Source: Leptoclinus maculatus
Lineage: Eukaryota > Chordata > Actinopteri > Perciformes > Stichaeidae
Direction of reading: 5' to 3'
NCBI GenBank assembly: GCA_032191485.1
Contig: JAVDOI010000138.1
Coordinates: 1 to 64,000 of the forward strand
Length of the DNA stretch: 64,000 nucleotides
The position numbers and the translations under genes were made by a program. This document shows, one piece after another, positions 52,901 to 64,000 of the stretch; within the stretch, counting starts at the first letter, position 1, and every line of letters begins with the position of its first letter. Below the pieces are notes generated by a model that made no database searches, was not told where the DNA came from, and worked only from the letters and a program-made list of their open reading frames with translations.

Positions 52901-55900
52901 TAACCCTCACTCCCAGCTGTCCTCACTGTGTCTTCGCCACCTTCCTGTCAAGTTTTTTGGATTATTCCATTTGTCCTTTCAGCTGCTGATAATCTAGCTG
53001 TCGGCAGCAGAGACGGAGAGAAAAGCCTCGTTCACACAGTTCAGAAACCCGCTAACATCACCAACATCTGGCTTCTGTTTTCAGTTATGAAAGTTACAAT
53101 CAGCATTTATTCACGGATACAAATGACTCTATAGTAGCAACAGGTATTTATCTGCTCTGGCTCCGAAATATAATATAATATCCAATATGAAATAGTTTCC
53201 AGCAGCCATCAAAAAATATACAGGAACTGAGGAGGAGTGACGTAGAGACGCCGTATACGTCTCTGGCAGAGACCTGTCAATCACTGTGTAGCCCCGCCCT
53301 AAAGCATCCCCTGCTTTATGGTCTGTTTGACTCTAAATGGACCATAATGTACTAAATGAACATCATGCTGTATTGAAGAAGACTTGAAACTAGAGATTGA
53401 GACCATAAACTCATGTTTACAATGTTTACTGAGGTAATAAATCAAGAGAGAAGTAGAGTCATTTTCTCATAGACTTCTATACAACCAGAGGAGTCGCCCC
53501 CTGGTGGACACTAGAGAGAATGCAGCTTTAACACATGAAGCTTTGACTTCACTTTTCAGAACCGGAGGTCAAACATATATCTTTCTGCAGGCGGAAATCC
53601 GCTGAAATCGAGGACCATCCGAATATTTTTACCCCACATTCTTAAGAACCCACAAAAGATTTTGGATGAAAATTTGTGCTTCGTGTGAAAGGACTTTCTC
53701 TGTTGTCAGACAAATCAATTAATCCACAATTTGTTGCAGCTCACACTTCATTTTACTGCATTGACAGTGGAAAGAGATAAAATGTATTTGCATCGAAGAC
53801 ATGCTATAATATAATTCAATTCCAGCTTTCCTTCCTCATGTCTCTTTTTTTCTAGAACGGAATATCTTCTAATTTCAGCCTCCGAGTGTCATCCGGCCTC
53901 CATCACTCATCGCTCTGCGATTATCACCTCCACTCTTTTTTTCCCTCTCAGCTCTGGCCAGGTCACACATAACGCACACAATTAGCAGGAGCTAGAGCCG
54001 GGGTTAGGGGCAGCGGGGGGGCAGATAGCTGTGGACTCTGGGCTGACATTGCAATAGATAGCCGGGGGATTAGGAGATACACGGTATTGATAGGTGGGGG
54101 ATTTAGGGGTACAGTGTAATGGATAGCAGGGGGATTAGGTGTGATGGGCTGAGGAGGAGGTGTGAGGTTAAGGGGGGGTAGAGGACAGGAGTTAGGAGGG
54201 ATCTGGCTAATAGCTGGTTGTAGCGCCAAGAGGTGAAGGTTTAATGGGAGGATGTATACATACACCTGAAAACCCCTTAGTAATGGATCAATACCAAACC
54301 TTTACGAAACAACAAGAGTTAAGATAAGATACAGCAAGAGGAAGGAAGGTTTGTCAATATGATGCAGTCTACAGGTTTACGAGGTGAGTTCAGGTTCCAG
54401 CCTTCCTGATCATCATTACGGAGACCTTTAAGAACCAGACCGTCTGCAGGGTCGAGTGTTTGACCCGGTATGTCCTCCAGCTCGCTGAGAGACGAGAGGC
54501 TGTTTGTAATGAGAGCGTCTGTTTTTAGATTTGCGTCTATTTGCCACACGGTCACATGTCCGACACAACTGAGACCACATCCAGTTTGATCACAGACGAC
54601 ACAATTCAAAAGACCTCCGTCGATCGGCGTCTTCAAGGAAAAGAGACGCTTTGGCCAGATGGTCTCCTGCTAGATCAAGACCTGGTATGTGTAGTTATGG
54701 GCGGCAACCTCCGGTTCTGCAGAGTAAAGTGTCTTAAACCTGCATTCTCTCTAGTGTCCACCAGGGGGCGACTCCTCTGGTCCTATAGAAGTCTATGAGA
54801 AAATGACTCTACTTCTCTCTTGATTTATTACCTCAGTAAACATTGTAAACATGAGTTTATGGTCTCAATCTCTAGTTTCAAGTCTTCTTCAATACAGCAT
54901 GATGTTCATTTAGTACATTATGGTCCATTTAGAGTCAAACAGACCATAAAGCAGGGGATGCTTTAGGGGCGGGGCTACACAGTGATTGACAGGTCTCTAC
55001 GTCACTCCTCCTCAGTCCAGATATGGTCACTTCCTGTTCACTGGTTGCAAAAAAGCCAAGATGGCGAGAGGCTTCAAAACGTCCACAAACCAATGAGTGA
55101 CATCACGACGACTACGTCCACTTCTCGTAGTCTATGAGAAAGAGACACTTTGCCCAGATGGTCTCCTACTAGATCCAGACCTGGGAGGGGAGCTTGTAGG
55201 TGGGCACCAGGAGGTTGAGGTTGGGGTATTCACCATATTCTCAATGGCGGCCATTTTGCTCTGTGGCGGTGGAATCTCCCGGGTAGCTGTGGGGAAGTGG
55301 TCCAAACATTTGACGTGTGTGTTTAAAACAATCAAACGTTGGCAGAGAAGTCTGTGAAGATCTCTAAAGGAATCTAGAGGATCTAAAGGAGCTTACTGCT
55401 GCTCTTAAACCCAGTGGAGACTTGATTGGGGACATCGTCGGGTGGTAAAAGGACAATTTTAAGGAAGAAAGACCCTCTGACAGTTGGAGGACTCAGGAGA
55501 AGCATGAGGTCAGTGAGCAGCATCCGTAGCAAAAGCTACGAAAAATAACGCGTCATAATTCGTAGATATCCCACGAAATTATTTTGTATGCGATCCACGA
55601 AATCATCAAAGGGGAAGTATAAAGACTGCAAAAGCACACAGATGGCAGGCGAGAGGGGACATGGATCAGTCCGACAAACATCAACCTTTTAAACCCCAAC
55701 CCATGTGAAAGTCAACGTTCTTCTGTCACGGTTATTTTAACCAAAACCACCATCTTTTCATAAAACTACGTAGTTTTGTTGTCTAAACCTAACTGAGTTC
55801 ATTGTGACGACAGAAGTTTATTTAACTGTATTCATGTTACGAGGAGAAAAACATGAAAACAATGCATCGTGTCTTTAAGGTGCATTATATATAGAATATT

Positions 55901-58900
55901 GAAGAATATATATTAAAGAATATATAAAACTACCCAGAACGCATCAGTCGTATTAATCCAATTTATAAAGACAGTCACAGGGGTCATTCTCAGCATTACT
56001 TAAATCTTTTATGATTAAAGTAAATGTTGCTGCTGAAGTGCTAAAGTACTGCTAAATATTTTCATTGCAGGACTTTTACTTGTCTCTCTGAGGACAATGT
56101 AAACGTTTCAGACCCAACATCCCGAGTGTAGTAAACGTAGTTTTCTTCTGCTACGAGACTGGTAAAGTGTAGTAAACGTAGTTTTCTTCTGCTACGAGAC
56201 TGGTAAAGTGTATTAAACGTAGTTTTCTTCTGCTACGAGACTGGTAAAGTGTATTAAACGTAGTTTTCTTCTGCTACGAGAATGGTAAAGTGTAGTAAAC
56301 GTAGTTTTCTTCTGCTACGAGACTGGTAAAGTGTAGTAAACATAGTTTTCTTCTACTACGAGACTGGTAAAGTGTATTAAACGTAGTTTTCTTCTGCTAC
56401 GAGACTGGTAAAGTGTAGTAAACGTAGTTTTCTTCTGCTACGAGACTGGTAAAGTGTATTAAACGTAGTTTTCTTCTACTACGAGACTGGTAAAGTGTAT
56501 TAAACGTAGTTTTCTTCTGCTACGAGACTGGTAAAGTGTAGTAAACGTAGTTTTCTTCTGCTACGAGACTGGTAAAGTGTAATAAACGTAGTTTTCTTCT
56601 GCTACGAGACTGGTAAAGTGTATTAAACGTAGTTTTCTTCTGCTACGAGACTGGTAAAGTGTAGTAAACGTAGTTTTCTTCTACTACGAGACTGGTAAAG
56701 TGTAATAAACGTAGTTTTCTTCTGCTACGAGACTGGTAAAGTGTATTAAACGTAGTTTTCTTCTACTACGAGACTGGTAAAGTGTAATAAACGTAGTTTT
56801 CTTCTGCTACGAGACTGGTAAAGTGTATTAAACGTAGTTTTCTTCTACTACGAGACTGGTAAAGTGTATTAAACGTAGTTTTCTTCTACTACGAGACTGG
56901 TAAAGTGTATTAAACGTAGTTTTCTTCTGCTACGAGACTGGTAAAGTGTAATAAACGTAGTTTTCTTCTGCTACGAGACTGGTAAAGTGTAGTAAACGTA
57001 GTTTTCTTCTACTACGAGAATGGTAAAGTGTAGTAAACGTAGTTTTCTTCTACTACGAGAATGGTAAAGTGTATTAAACGTAGTTTTCTTCTACTACGAG
57101 ACTGGTAAAGTGTAATAAACGTAGTTTTCTTCTACTACGAGAATGGTAAAGTGTATTAAACGTAGTTTTCTTCTGCTACGAGACTGGTAAAGTGTATTAA
57201 ACGTAGTTTTCTTCTACTACGAGACTGGTAAAGTGTATTAAACGTAGTTTTCTTCTGCTACGAGACTGGTAAAGTGTAATAAACGTAGTTTTCTTCTGCT
57301 ACGAGACTGGTAAAGTGTAGTAAACGTAGTTTTCTTCTGCTACGAGAATGGTAAAGTGTAGTAAACGTAGTTTTCTTCTGCTACGAGACTGGTAAAGTGT
57401 AATAAACGTAGTTTTCTTCTGCTACGAGACTGGTAAAGTGTATTAAACGTAGTTTTCTTCTACTACGAGACTGGTAAAGTGTATTAAACGTAGTTTTCTT
57501 CTACTACGAGAATGGTAAAGTGTAATAAACGTAGTTTTCTTCTACTACGAGAATGGTAAAGTGTATTAAACGTAGTTTTCTTCTGCTACGAGACTGGTAA
57601 AGTGTAATAAACGTAGTTTTCTTCTACTACGAGAATGGTAAAGTGTATTAAACGTAGTTTTCTTCTACTACGAGACTGGTAAAGTGTAATAAACGTAGTT
57701 TTCTTCTACTACGAGAATGGTAAAGTGTATTAAACGTAGTTTTCTTCTGCTACGAGAATGGTAAAGTGTAATAAACGTAGTTTTCTTCTACTACGAGAAT
57801 GGTAAAGTGTAATAAACGTAGTTTTCTTCTACTACGAGAATGGTAAAGTGTATTAAACGTAGTTTTCTTCTGCTACGAGACTGGTAAAGTGTATTAAACG
57901 TAGTTTTCTTCTGCTACGAGACTGGTAAAGTGTATTAAACGTAGTTTTCTTCTGCTACGAGACTGGTAAAGTGTAGTAAACGTAGTTTTCTTCTGCTACG
58001 AGACTGGTAAAGTGTAGTAAACGTAGTTTTCTTCTGCTACGAGACTGGTAAAGTGTATTAAACGTAGTTTTCTTCTACTACGAGACTGGTAAAGTGTATT
58101 AAACGTAGTTTTCTTCTGCTACGAGACTGGTAAAGTGTAGTAAACGTAGTTTTCTTCTGCTACGAGACTGGTAAAGTGTATTAAACGTAGTTTTCTTCTG
58201 CTACGAGACTGGTAAAGTGTAGTAAACGTAGTTTTCTTCTGCTACGAGACTGGTAAAGTGTAGTAAACGTAGTTTTCTTCTGCTACGAGACTGGTAAAGT
58301 GTATTAAACGTAGTTTTCTTCTGCTACGAAACTGGTAAAGTGTATTAAACGTAGTTTTCTTCTGCTACGAGACTGGTAAAGTGTAGTAAACGTAGTTTTC
58401 TTCTGCTACGAGACTGGTAAAGTGTAGTAAACGTAGTTTTCTTCTACTACGAGACTGGTAAAGTGTATTAAACGTAGTTTTCTTCTGCTACGAGACTGGT
58501 AAAGTGTAGTAAACGTAGTTTTCTTCTACTACGAGACTGGTAAAGTGTATTAAACGTAGTTTTCTTCTGCTACGAGACTGGTAAAGTGTATTAAACGTAG
58601 TTTTCTTCTACTACGAGACTGGTAAAGTGTATTAAACGTAGTTTTCTTCTGCTACGAGACTGGTAAAGTGTATTAAACGTAGTTTTCTTCTACTACGAGA
58701 CTGGTAAAGTGTATTAAACGTAGTTTTCTTCTACTACGAGACTGGTAAAGTGTATTAAACGTAGTTTTCTTCTGCTACGAGACTGGTAAAGTGTAGTAAA
58801 CGTAGTTTTCTTCTACTACGAGACTGGTAAAGTGTAGTAAACGTAGTTTTCTTCTGCTACGAGACTGGTAAAGTGTATTAAACGTAGTTTTCTTCTGCTA

Positions 58901-60750
58901 CGAGACTGGTAAAGTGTAGTAAACGTAGTTTTCTTCTGCTACGAGACTGGTAAAGTGTATTAAACGTAGTTTTCTTCTGCTACGAGACTGGTAAAGTGTA
59001 GTAAACGTAGTTTTCTTCTGCTACGAGACTGGTAAAGTGTATTAAACGTAGTTTTCTTCTGCTACGAGACTGGTAAAGTGTATTAAACGTAGTTTTCTTC
59101 TGCTACGAGACTGGTAAAGTGTAGTAAACGTAGTTTTCTTCTGCTACGAGACTGGTAAAGTGTAGTAAACGTAGTTTTCTTCTGCTACGAGACTGGTAAA
59201 GTGTATTAAACGTAGTTTTCTTCTGCTACGAGACTGGTAAAGTGTATTAAACGTAGTTTTCTTCTACTACGAGACTGGTAAAGTGTAGTAAACGTAGTTT
59301 TCTTCTGCTACGAGACTGGTAAAGTGTATTAAACGTAGTTTTCTTCTGCTACGAGACTGGTAAAGTGTATTAAACGTAGTTTTCTTCTGCCACGAGACTG
59401 GTAAAGTGTATTAAACGTAGTTTTCTTCTGCTACGAGACTGGTAAAGTGTATTAAACGTAGTTTTCTTCTGCCACGAGACTGGTAAAGTGTATTAAACGT
59501 AGTTTTCTTCTGCCACGAGACTGGTAAAGTGTATTAAACGTAGTTTTCTTCTGCTACGAGACTGGTAAAGTGTATTAAACGTAGTTTTCTTCTACTACGA
59601 GACTGGTAAAGTGTATTAAACGTAGTTTTCTTCTACTTGCTGCTGTGTAGCTGAGTGGTTTGGTACTTTTTCAGAGCGCTCGTGTTCTTCCTCTTCTCTT
59701 CGCTCTCAGCATGTTGACTGCCGCTGTTGATCTTCTTCTCCCAGAACGTCTTGATGTGCAGTCCGTCGTGGATCTTTGCCACGTTCATCTGTAACAACAT
59801 TAACATTAAACATGAACATTAAAGAGCAGCTTCAGGTGTGTTTCACTGCCCCCTGCTGGTTTAAAGGGTTAAACTCTGCTGCTCCTTTAAACCGTGATGT
59901 CATCGTGTACTGAGTACAACCCTAACATACATGTTTACTGCAGAGCGTTATTATACTGAGGTTACTGAAGTACTACCAAAGATACCAGACACTCAGATCC
60001 TTTTACTTAATACCTCATCATCATGTATTCAAATATTCAAAACATGCAACAAAATGTACTTAAAGTATCAAAAATAAACAGCACTTTACTGAAGGCAACA
60101 TCAGTTTGGTGGTTAAAAGTACAAAGATGTATTATATTCTATAACTGGTTCAGCTGATAAATATAGTGGAGTAAAACTATATTAAATAGAATCAAATGAA
60201 AATAATTACATCAAGAACCTGAAATTGAACTGTTGTACAGAAGTACACAGTAAATGTATCGAGATACTTTAACACTGATATTATTACTTATTTTACTTTG
60301 ATTTAATTGACATGATACTTTTTCATATCGTATACTTTCTATATCATGGTATAATGATAATACAATATTTACTTTTTAAAGCAGCTTTTGCAGTTTGTTA
60401 AATTAGGCTAAAACTACATGTTCTAAATATTATATATTCTAATTGAATCCTAATAACATGGAATTAAATCCATCTGAACATAATAATAATAATAACTCCA
60501 CACTGGACTGTGTAAACACTAATGATAAATACGTTGTTAGTTTCATAATTAAAGCTGTTACAAACACATTTCTGTCAAGAAAACAGTAACTACTTCAGTG
60601 CAGAAGACTAAATCAATAAATAAATGAACTTTAAACACTGAAAGATAAAAAATGACATTCGATTTGAAATATGTTTTGGATTTTAGACTAAAAACACTGA
60701 AAAAGACGAAACAAACCTTCAGAGGTTCAACTGAGCGTCCGTCAGCCTCA
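49991..60750 (-). CDS. unrecognised gene, last three exons (C-terminal 96 residues)
   Basis: Three minus-strand exons fit together: 60750-60717 (EADGRSVEPLK), 59788-59637 (MNVAKIHDGLHIKTFW, then SEEKRKNTSALKKYQTTQ) and 50096-49991 (LRDEWTIRLDNRTKHLKK, ending VESADQT then TGA). Junctions: AAG/gtttgt to ttacag; CAGCAA/gtagaa to ctccag. Phases agree (0 and 2), and AATAAA follows the stop. The visible C-terminus is Lys/Glu-rich and probably helical or coiled-coil. The last intron would be 9.5 kb and contains three minisatellites and two family A repeats. Alternatively the middle exon could be terminal, because AAG-TAG reads as a stop if the donor is not used; then 50096-49991 belongs to a separate gene. 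Upstream exons are not seen before the 61.7-kb satellite and may lie beyond the window. I do not recognise the family. Confidence 0.6.
50288..51812. repeat. 23-nt minisatellite containing TTAGGG
   Basis: About 66 units of TTAGGGCTGGTTCAGGTCTATAG and variants (TTTATACT, GGCTCAGG, GACTCAGG, TTTATAGTC). Variant types cluster: the TCTATAG/TTTATAC alternation on the left, GCTCAGG/GACTCAGG in the middle, and a return to the left type at the right end. Confidence 0.97.
51880..52722. repeat. 16-nt minisatellite (TCCTCACAGTGTTTCA)
   Basis: About 52 units in two main forms, TCCTCACAGTGTTTCA and TCCTCTCAGTGTTTCA, with a few AGTATTTCA variants. The unit has no stop in any plus-strand frame, so all three frames stay open for 280-360 codons. 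These are not genes. Confidence 0.97.
53228..53545 (+). repeat. interspersed repeat family A, copy 3 (longest)
   Basis: Runs from GAGGAGTGACGTAGAGACG through AACACATGAAGCTTTG. Includes CCTGTCAATCACTGTGTAGCC, CTTTATGGTCTGTTTGACTC and the CCCCCTGGTGGACAC end shared with the other three copies. Confidence 0.9.
53550..54315. other. intronic sequence with a G-rich degenerate repeat
   Basis: At about 54000-54190 there are loosely repeated GGGGGATTAGG-type blocks (near 54064, 54096 and 54130). They form a degenerate tandem repeat with several G runs on plus. No exon is supported. Confidence 0.45.
54319..54636 (-). other. non-repetitive 105-codon open frame of unknown status
   Basis: The minus-strand frame has ordinary amino-acid composition (for example SLSSLSELEDIPGQTLDPA) and no simple repeats, unlike most frames here. 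It lies inside the presumed last intron of the minus-strand gene at 49991-60750. I see no convincing acceptor/donor pair and do not recognise it. It may be an old transposon fragment, an alternative exon or chance. Confidence 0.3.
54635..55195. repeat. direct 53-bp duplication flanking a family A copy
   Basis: AGATGGTCTCCTGCTAGATC with its surroundings (about 54639-54692) recurs as AGATGGTCTCCTACTAGATC (about 55137-55190), roughly 85-90 percent identical by eye, in the same orientation. The family A copy 4 lies between them. Confidence 0.75.
54741..55018 (-). repeat. interspersed repeat family A, copy 4
   Basis: Reverse-complement copy of 53240-53525, starting GCATTCTCTCTAGTGTCCACC and ending near CACTCCTCCTCAGTCC. 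It lies 1.2 kb from copy 3 in opposite orientation. Confidence 0.9.
55200..56124. other. intronic sequence, nothing supported
   Basis: Includes a YY1-like CAATGGCGGCCATTTTG near 55242 and an ACGAAAT/CGTAG-rich stretch (about 55535-55610). No exon is supported. Confidence 0.4.
56125..59636. repeat. 41-nt minisatellite, about 86 units
   Basis: 3.5 kb of GTAAAGTGTATTAAACGTAG plus TTTTCTTCTGCTACGAGACTG. Units differ mainly at three spots: GTATTAAA/GTAGTAAA/GTAATAAA, CTGCTACG/CTACTACG and AGACTGG/AGAATGG. The array runs directly into the splice donor of the exon ending at 59637. Confidence 0.98.
59800..60715. other. intron with AAGTACTT-rich dispersed repeat
   Basis: A/T-rich. The segment near 59930-60280 resembles the AAGTAC/TTGAGT repeat seen elsewhere. 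No exon was found between 59788 and 60717. Confidence 0.5.
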
Positions 60751-60761
60751 CTGAGTGGATG

Positions 60762-60796
<35 letters not shown>

Positions 60797-60850
60797 AGCA
60801 GAGATAAATGTTTTACATGTGAAACTCCGACTGTAAATCTGATCTTTTAT

Positions 60851-61092
<242 letters not shown>

Positions 61093-61099
61093 GCCCATC

Positions 61100-61670
61100 C
61101 CCCCCAGTGAACTCACTGTACTGGAATCTAACTGGACTGCAGGGACACAGTGGGTGTGAGAGACATGGCTGGACAGAGAGGGAGGGAGTGATGGAGGGAG
61201 AGACGGGAGGAGGATGGAGGGAGAGCGAAGAGGTGTGAATGGACTTATTTATAGAAGTAGTTTTTGATTTCCTGAAGCTCTGAAGTAGTTTTCTTCATAA
61301 AGGAACCCTCTAGTAGTAGTAAAAGTACTAATACGACACCGTGAAAGTCCTGCATTCAAAAAGAATGATCAGCTAAATGTAGCTAAAAGTAGTAAAAAAA
61401 TCCTTTCATTTAATTGAATGAGTTGAGATTTTACATCAATGTATCTGAGATACAGAGGACTCAATAGCACGACTCAACACAGAGTTTAAAATAAAAGTCT
61501 TTGGTAGAAAACAGAGATCTAAACTCACCTGAACAGTCCAAAAACCTGGAAAAGGTTTCCAAAAATGTAGATGAGTCCAAGAAACTGGAGAATGATCGAA
61601 ATAACACAAAAAAACAGAAGGAATGTTCAGTGAAAGAGGAGGACACAGACTAAGACACGATGAAAGGAGG
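61100..61670. other. unique sequence, no exon supported
   Basis: Contains a GAGGGAG-rich patch (61170-61230) and otherwise A/T-rich sequence. No upstream exon of the minus-strand gene could be identified. Confidence 0.4.
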
Positions 61671-61674
61671 GTTA

Positions 61675-64000
61675 TAACGAGGGACAGGTGAGAGCAGAGC
61701 TAACGAGGGACAGGTGAGAGCAGAGCTAACGAGAGACAGTTGAGAGCAGAGCTAACGAGGGACAGTTGAGAGCAGAGCTAACGAGGGACAGGTGAGAGCA
61801 GAGCTAACGAGGGACAGTTGAGAGCAGAGCTAACGAGGGACAGGTGAGAGCAGGACTAACGAGGGACAGGTGAGAGCAGAGCTAACGAGGGACAGTTGAG
61901 AGCAGAGCTAACGAGGGACAGTTGAGAGCAGAGCTAACGAGGGACAGGTGAGAGCAGGACTAACGAGGGACAGGTGAGAGCAGAGCTAACGAGGGACAGG
62001 TGACAACAGGACTAACGAGGGACAGGTGAGAGCAGAGCTAACGAGGGACAGTTGAGAGCAGAGCTAACGAGGGACAGGTGACAGCAGGACTAACGAGGGA
62101 CAGGTGAGAGCAGAGCTAACGAGGGACAGGTGAGAGCAGAGCTAACGAGGGACAGGTGAGAGCAGAGCTAACGAGGGACAGGTGAGAGCAGAGCTAACGA
62201 GGGACAGGTGACAACAGAGCTAACGAGGGACAGGTGAGAGCAGAGCTAACGAGGGACAGGTGAAAACAGGGCTAACGAGGGACAGGTGAGAGCAGGACTA
62301 ACGAGGGACAGGTGAGAGCAGAGCTAACGAGGGACAGGTGACAACAGAGCTAACGAGGGACAGGTGAGAGCAGGACTAACGAGGGACAGGTGAAAACAGG
62401 GCTAACGAGGGACAGGTGAGAGCAGGACTAACGAGGGACAGGTGAAAACAGGGCTAACGAGGGACAGGTGAGAGCAGGACTAACGAGGGACATGTGACAA
62501 CAGGGCTAACGAGGGACAGGTGACCACAGGGCTAACGAGGGACAGGTGACCACAGGGCTAACGAGGGACGGGTGACTACCGAGCTAACGAGGGACAAGTG
62601 ACAGCAGGGCTAACGAGGGACAGGTGACAGAGAGGTATACGAGGGACAGGTGACAGCAAGGCTAACGAGGGACAGGTGACAGAGAGGTAAACGAGGGACA
62701 GGTGACAGCAGGACTAACGAGGGACAGGTGACCACAGGGCTAACGAGGGACAGGTGAGAGCAGAGCTAACGAGGGACAGGTGAGAGCAGAGCTAACGAGG
62801 GACAGGTGACAACAGAGCTAACGAGGGACAGGTGAAAACAGGGCTAACGAGGGACAGGTGAAAACAGGGCTAACGAGGGACAGGTGAGAGCAGGACTAAC
62901 GAGGGACAAGTGAAAACAGGGCTAACGAGGGACAGGTGAAAACAGGGCTAACGAGGGACATGTGACAACAGGGCTAACGGGGGACAGGTGACCACAGGGC
63001 TAACGAGGGACAGGTGACCACAGGGCTAACGGGGGACGGGTGACAACCGAGCTAACGAGGGACAAGTGACAGCAGGGCTAACGAGGGACAGGTGACAGAG
63101 AGGTAAACAAGGGACAGGTGACAGCAGGACTAACGAGGGACAGGTGACCACAGAGCTAACGAGGGACAGGTGAGAGCAGAGCTAACGAGGGACAGGTGAG
63201 AGCAGAGCTAACGAGGGACAGGTGACAACAGAGCTAACGAGGGACAGGTGAAAACAGGGCTAACGAGGGACAGGTGAAAACAGGGCTAACGAGGGACAGG
63301 TGAGAGCAGGACTAACGAGGGACAAGTGAAAACAGGGCTAACGAGGGACAGGTGAAAACAGGGCTAACGAGGGACATGTGACAACAGGGCTAACGGGGGA
63401 CAGGTGACCACAGGGCTAACGAGGGACAGGTGACCACAGGGCTAACGGGGGACGGGTGACAACCGAGCTAACGAGGGACAAGTGACAGCAGGGCTAACGA
63501 GGGACAGGTGACAGAGAGGTAAACGAGGGACAGGTGACAGCAGGGCTAACGAGGGACAGGTGACAGAGAGGTAAACGAGGGACAGGTGATAGCAGGACTA
63601 ACGAGGGACAGGTGACCACAGGGCTAACAAGGGACAGGTGACCACAGGGCTAACGAGGGACAGGTGACAGCAGGGCTAACGAGGGACAGGTGACAACCAA
63701 GCTAACGAGGGAAAGGTGACAGCAGGGCTAACGAGAGACAGATGACAGAGAGGTAAACGAGGGACAGGTGACAGCAGGACTAACGAGGTACAGGTGACAG
63801 AGAGGTAAATGAGGGACAGGTGACAGCAGGACTAACGAGGAACAGGTGAGAGCAGAGCTAACGAGGGACAGGTGACCACAGAGCTAACGAGGGACAGGTG
63901 ACAGAGAAGTAAACGAGGGACAGGTGACAACAGAGCTAACGAGGGACAGGTGACCACAGAGCTAACGAGGGACAGGTGACAGAGAAGTAAACGAGGGACA
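61675..64000. repeat. 26-nt minisatellite with higher-order structure, runs off the window
   Basis: About 89 units of GAGGGACAGGTGAGAGCAGAGCTAAC. Variants are GTGACAACAG, GTGAAAACAG, GTGACCACAG and GTGACAGAGAGGTAA. The marker GGGTGACAACCGAG occurs at 63041 and 63457 (416 bases, 16 units apart), with the related GGTGACTACCGAG at 62573 (468 bases, 18 units earlier). This shows a higher-order repeat. Confidence 0.97.

Noticed and set aside
51864..52989. Three overlapping 281-359 codon plus-strand frames
   Set aside because: All three frames of a 16-nt repeat without stop codons stay open together. Composition is purely repeat-driven and there is no gene signal.

Overview
The window is vertebrate nuclear DNA, almost certainly from a ray-finned fish. 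Genes are split by GT-AG introns, there are abundant CA/TG microsatellites and non-LTR retrotransposons with microsatellite tails, and there is a fish-type NACHT-LRR-B30.2 receptor (FISNA/NLRC3-like). No prokaryotic features, CRISPR arrays or tRNA/rRNA genes were seen.

Layout. 1-780 is a CT-rich tandem array. 1125-1317 (-) is an N-terminal SH3 exon of a PI3K p85 regulatory subunit (pik3r1-like), apparently carrying a one-base frameshift. 4465-5981 (-) is shld3, the shieldin subunit, in two coding exons (251 aa). 8311-16279 (-) is a complete eight-exon PP2A catalytic subunit gene (ppp2cb-like, 309 aa). 17428-19833 (-) is a three-exon gene for a 105-aa protein I do not recognise. 20081-25256 is a decayed I/Nimb-like LINE flanked by an 11-bp target-site duplication. 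26257-27473 is a long inverted-repeat (foldback) element. 29182-37947 (-) is a ten-exon NLR gene whose reading frame closes across every junction (1182 aa), with an L2-like LINE in one intron. 41360-41608 (-) is sdhaf1. 46048-49354 (+) is nudt18 (six exons, 336 aa). 49991-60750 (-) holds the last three visible exons of an unrecognised gene, which converges on nudt18.

The most unusual feature is tandem repeats: about a quarter of the window is minisatellite. Long arrays lie inside introns of ppp2cb (21-nt unit), the 105-aa gene (39 nt), nudt18 (about 30 nt) and the last gene (23, 16 and 41 nt), and more lie between genes (32-nt and 26-nt units). Two arrays abut splice sites: the ppp2cb array begins next to an acceptor, and the 41-nt array contains the donor sequence of the exon beside it. 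At least four interspersed families occur in two or more copies.

The genes do not form one pathway. They cover DNA-repair choice (shld3), phosphatase and PI3K signalling (ppp2cb, pik3r1-like), innate sensing (NLR), complex II assembly (sdhaf1) and clean-up of oxidised nucleotides (nudt18). shld3 near a PIK3R1-like exon recalls human 5q12-q13. I found no convincing new multi-gene system. The best leads are the splice-site-linked minisatellites, the split PP2A exon, the duplicated in-frame PP2A acceptor, and the two unrecognised genes. All exon models were built by eye from splice motifs and protein similarity held in memory. No alignment was run.
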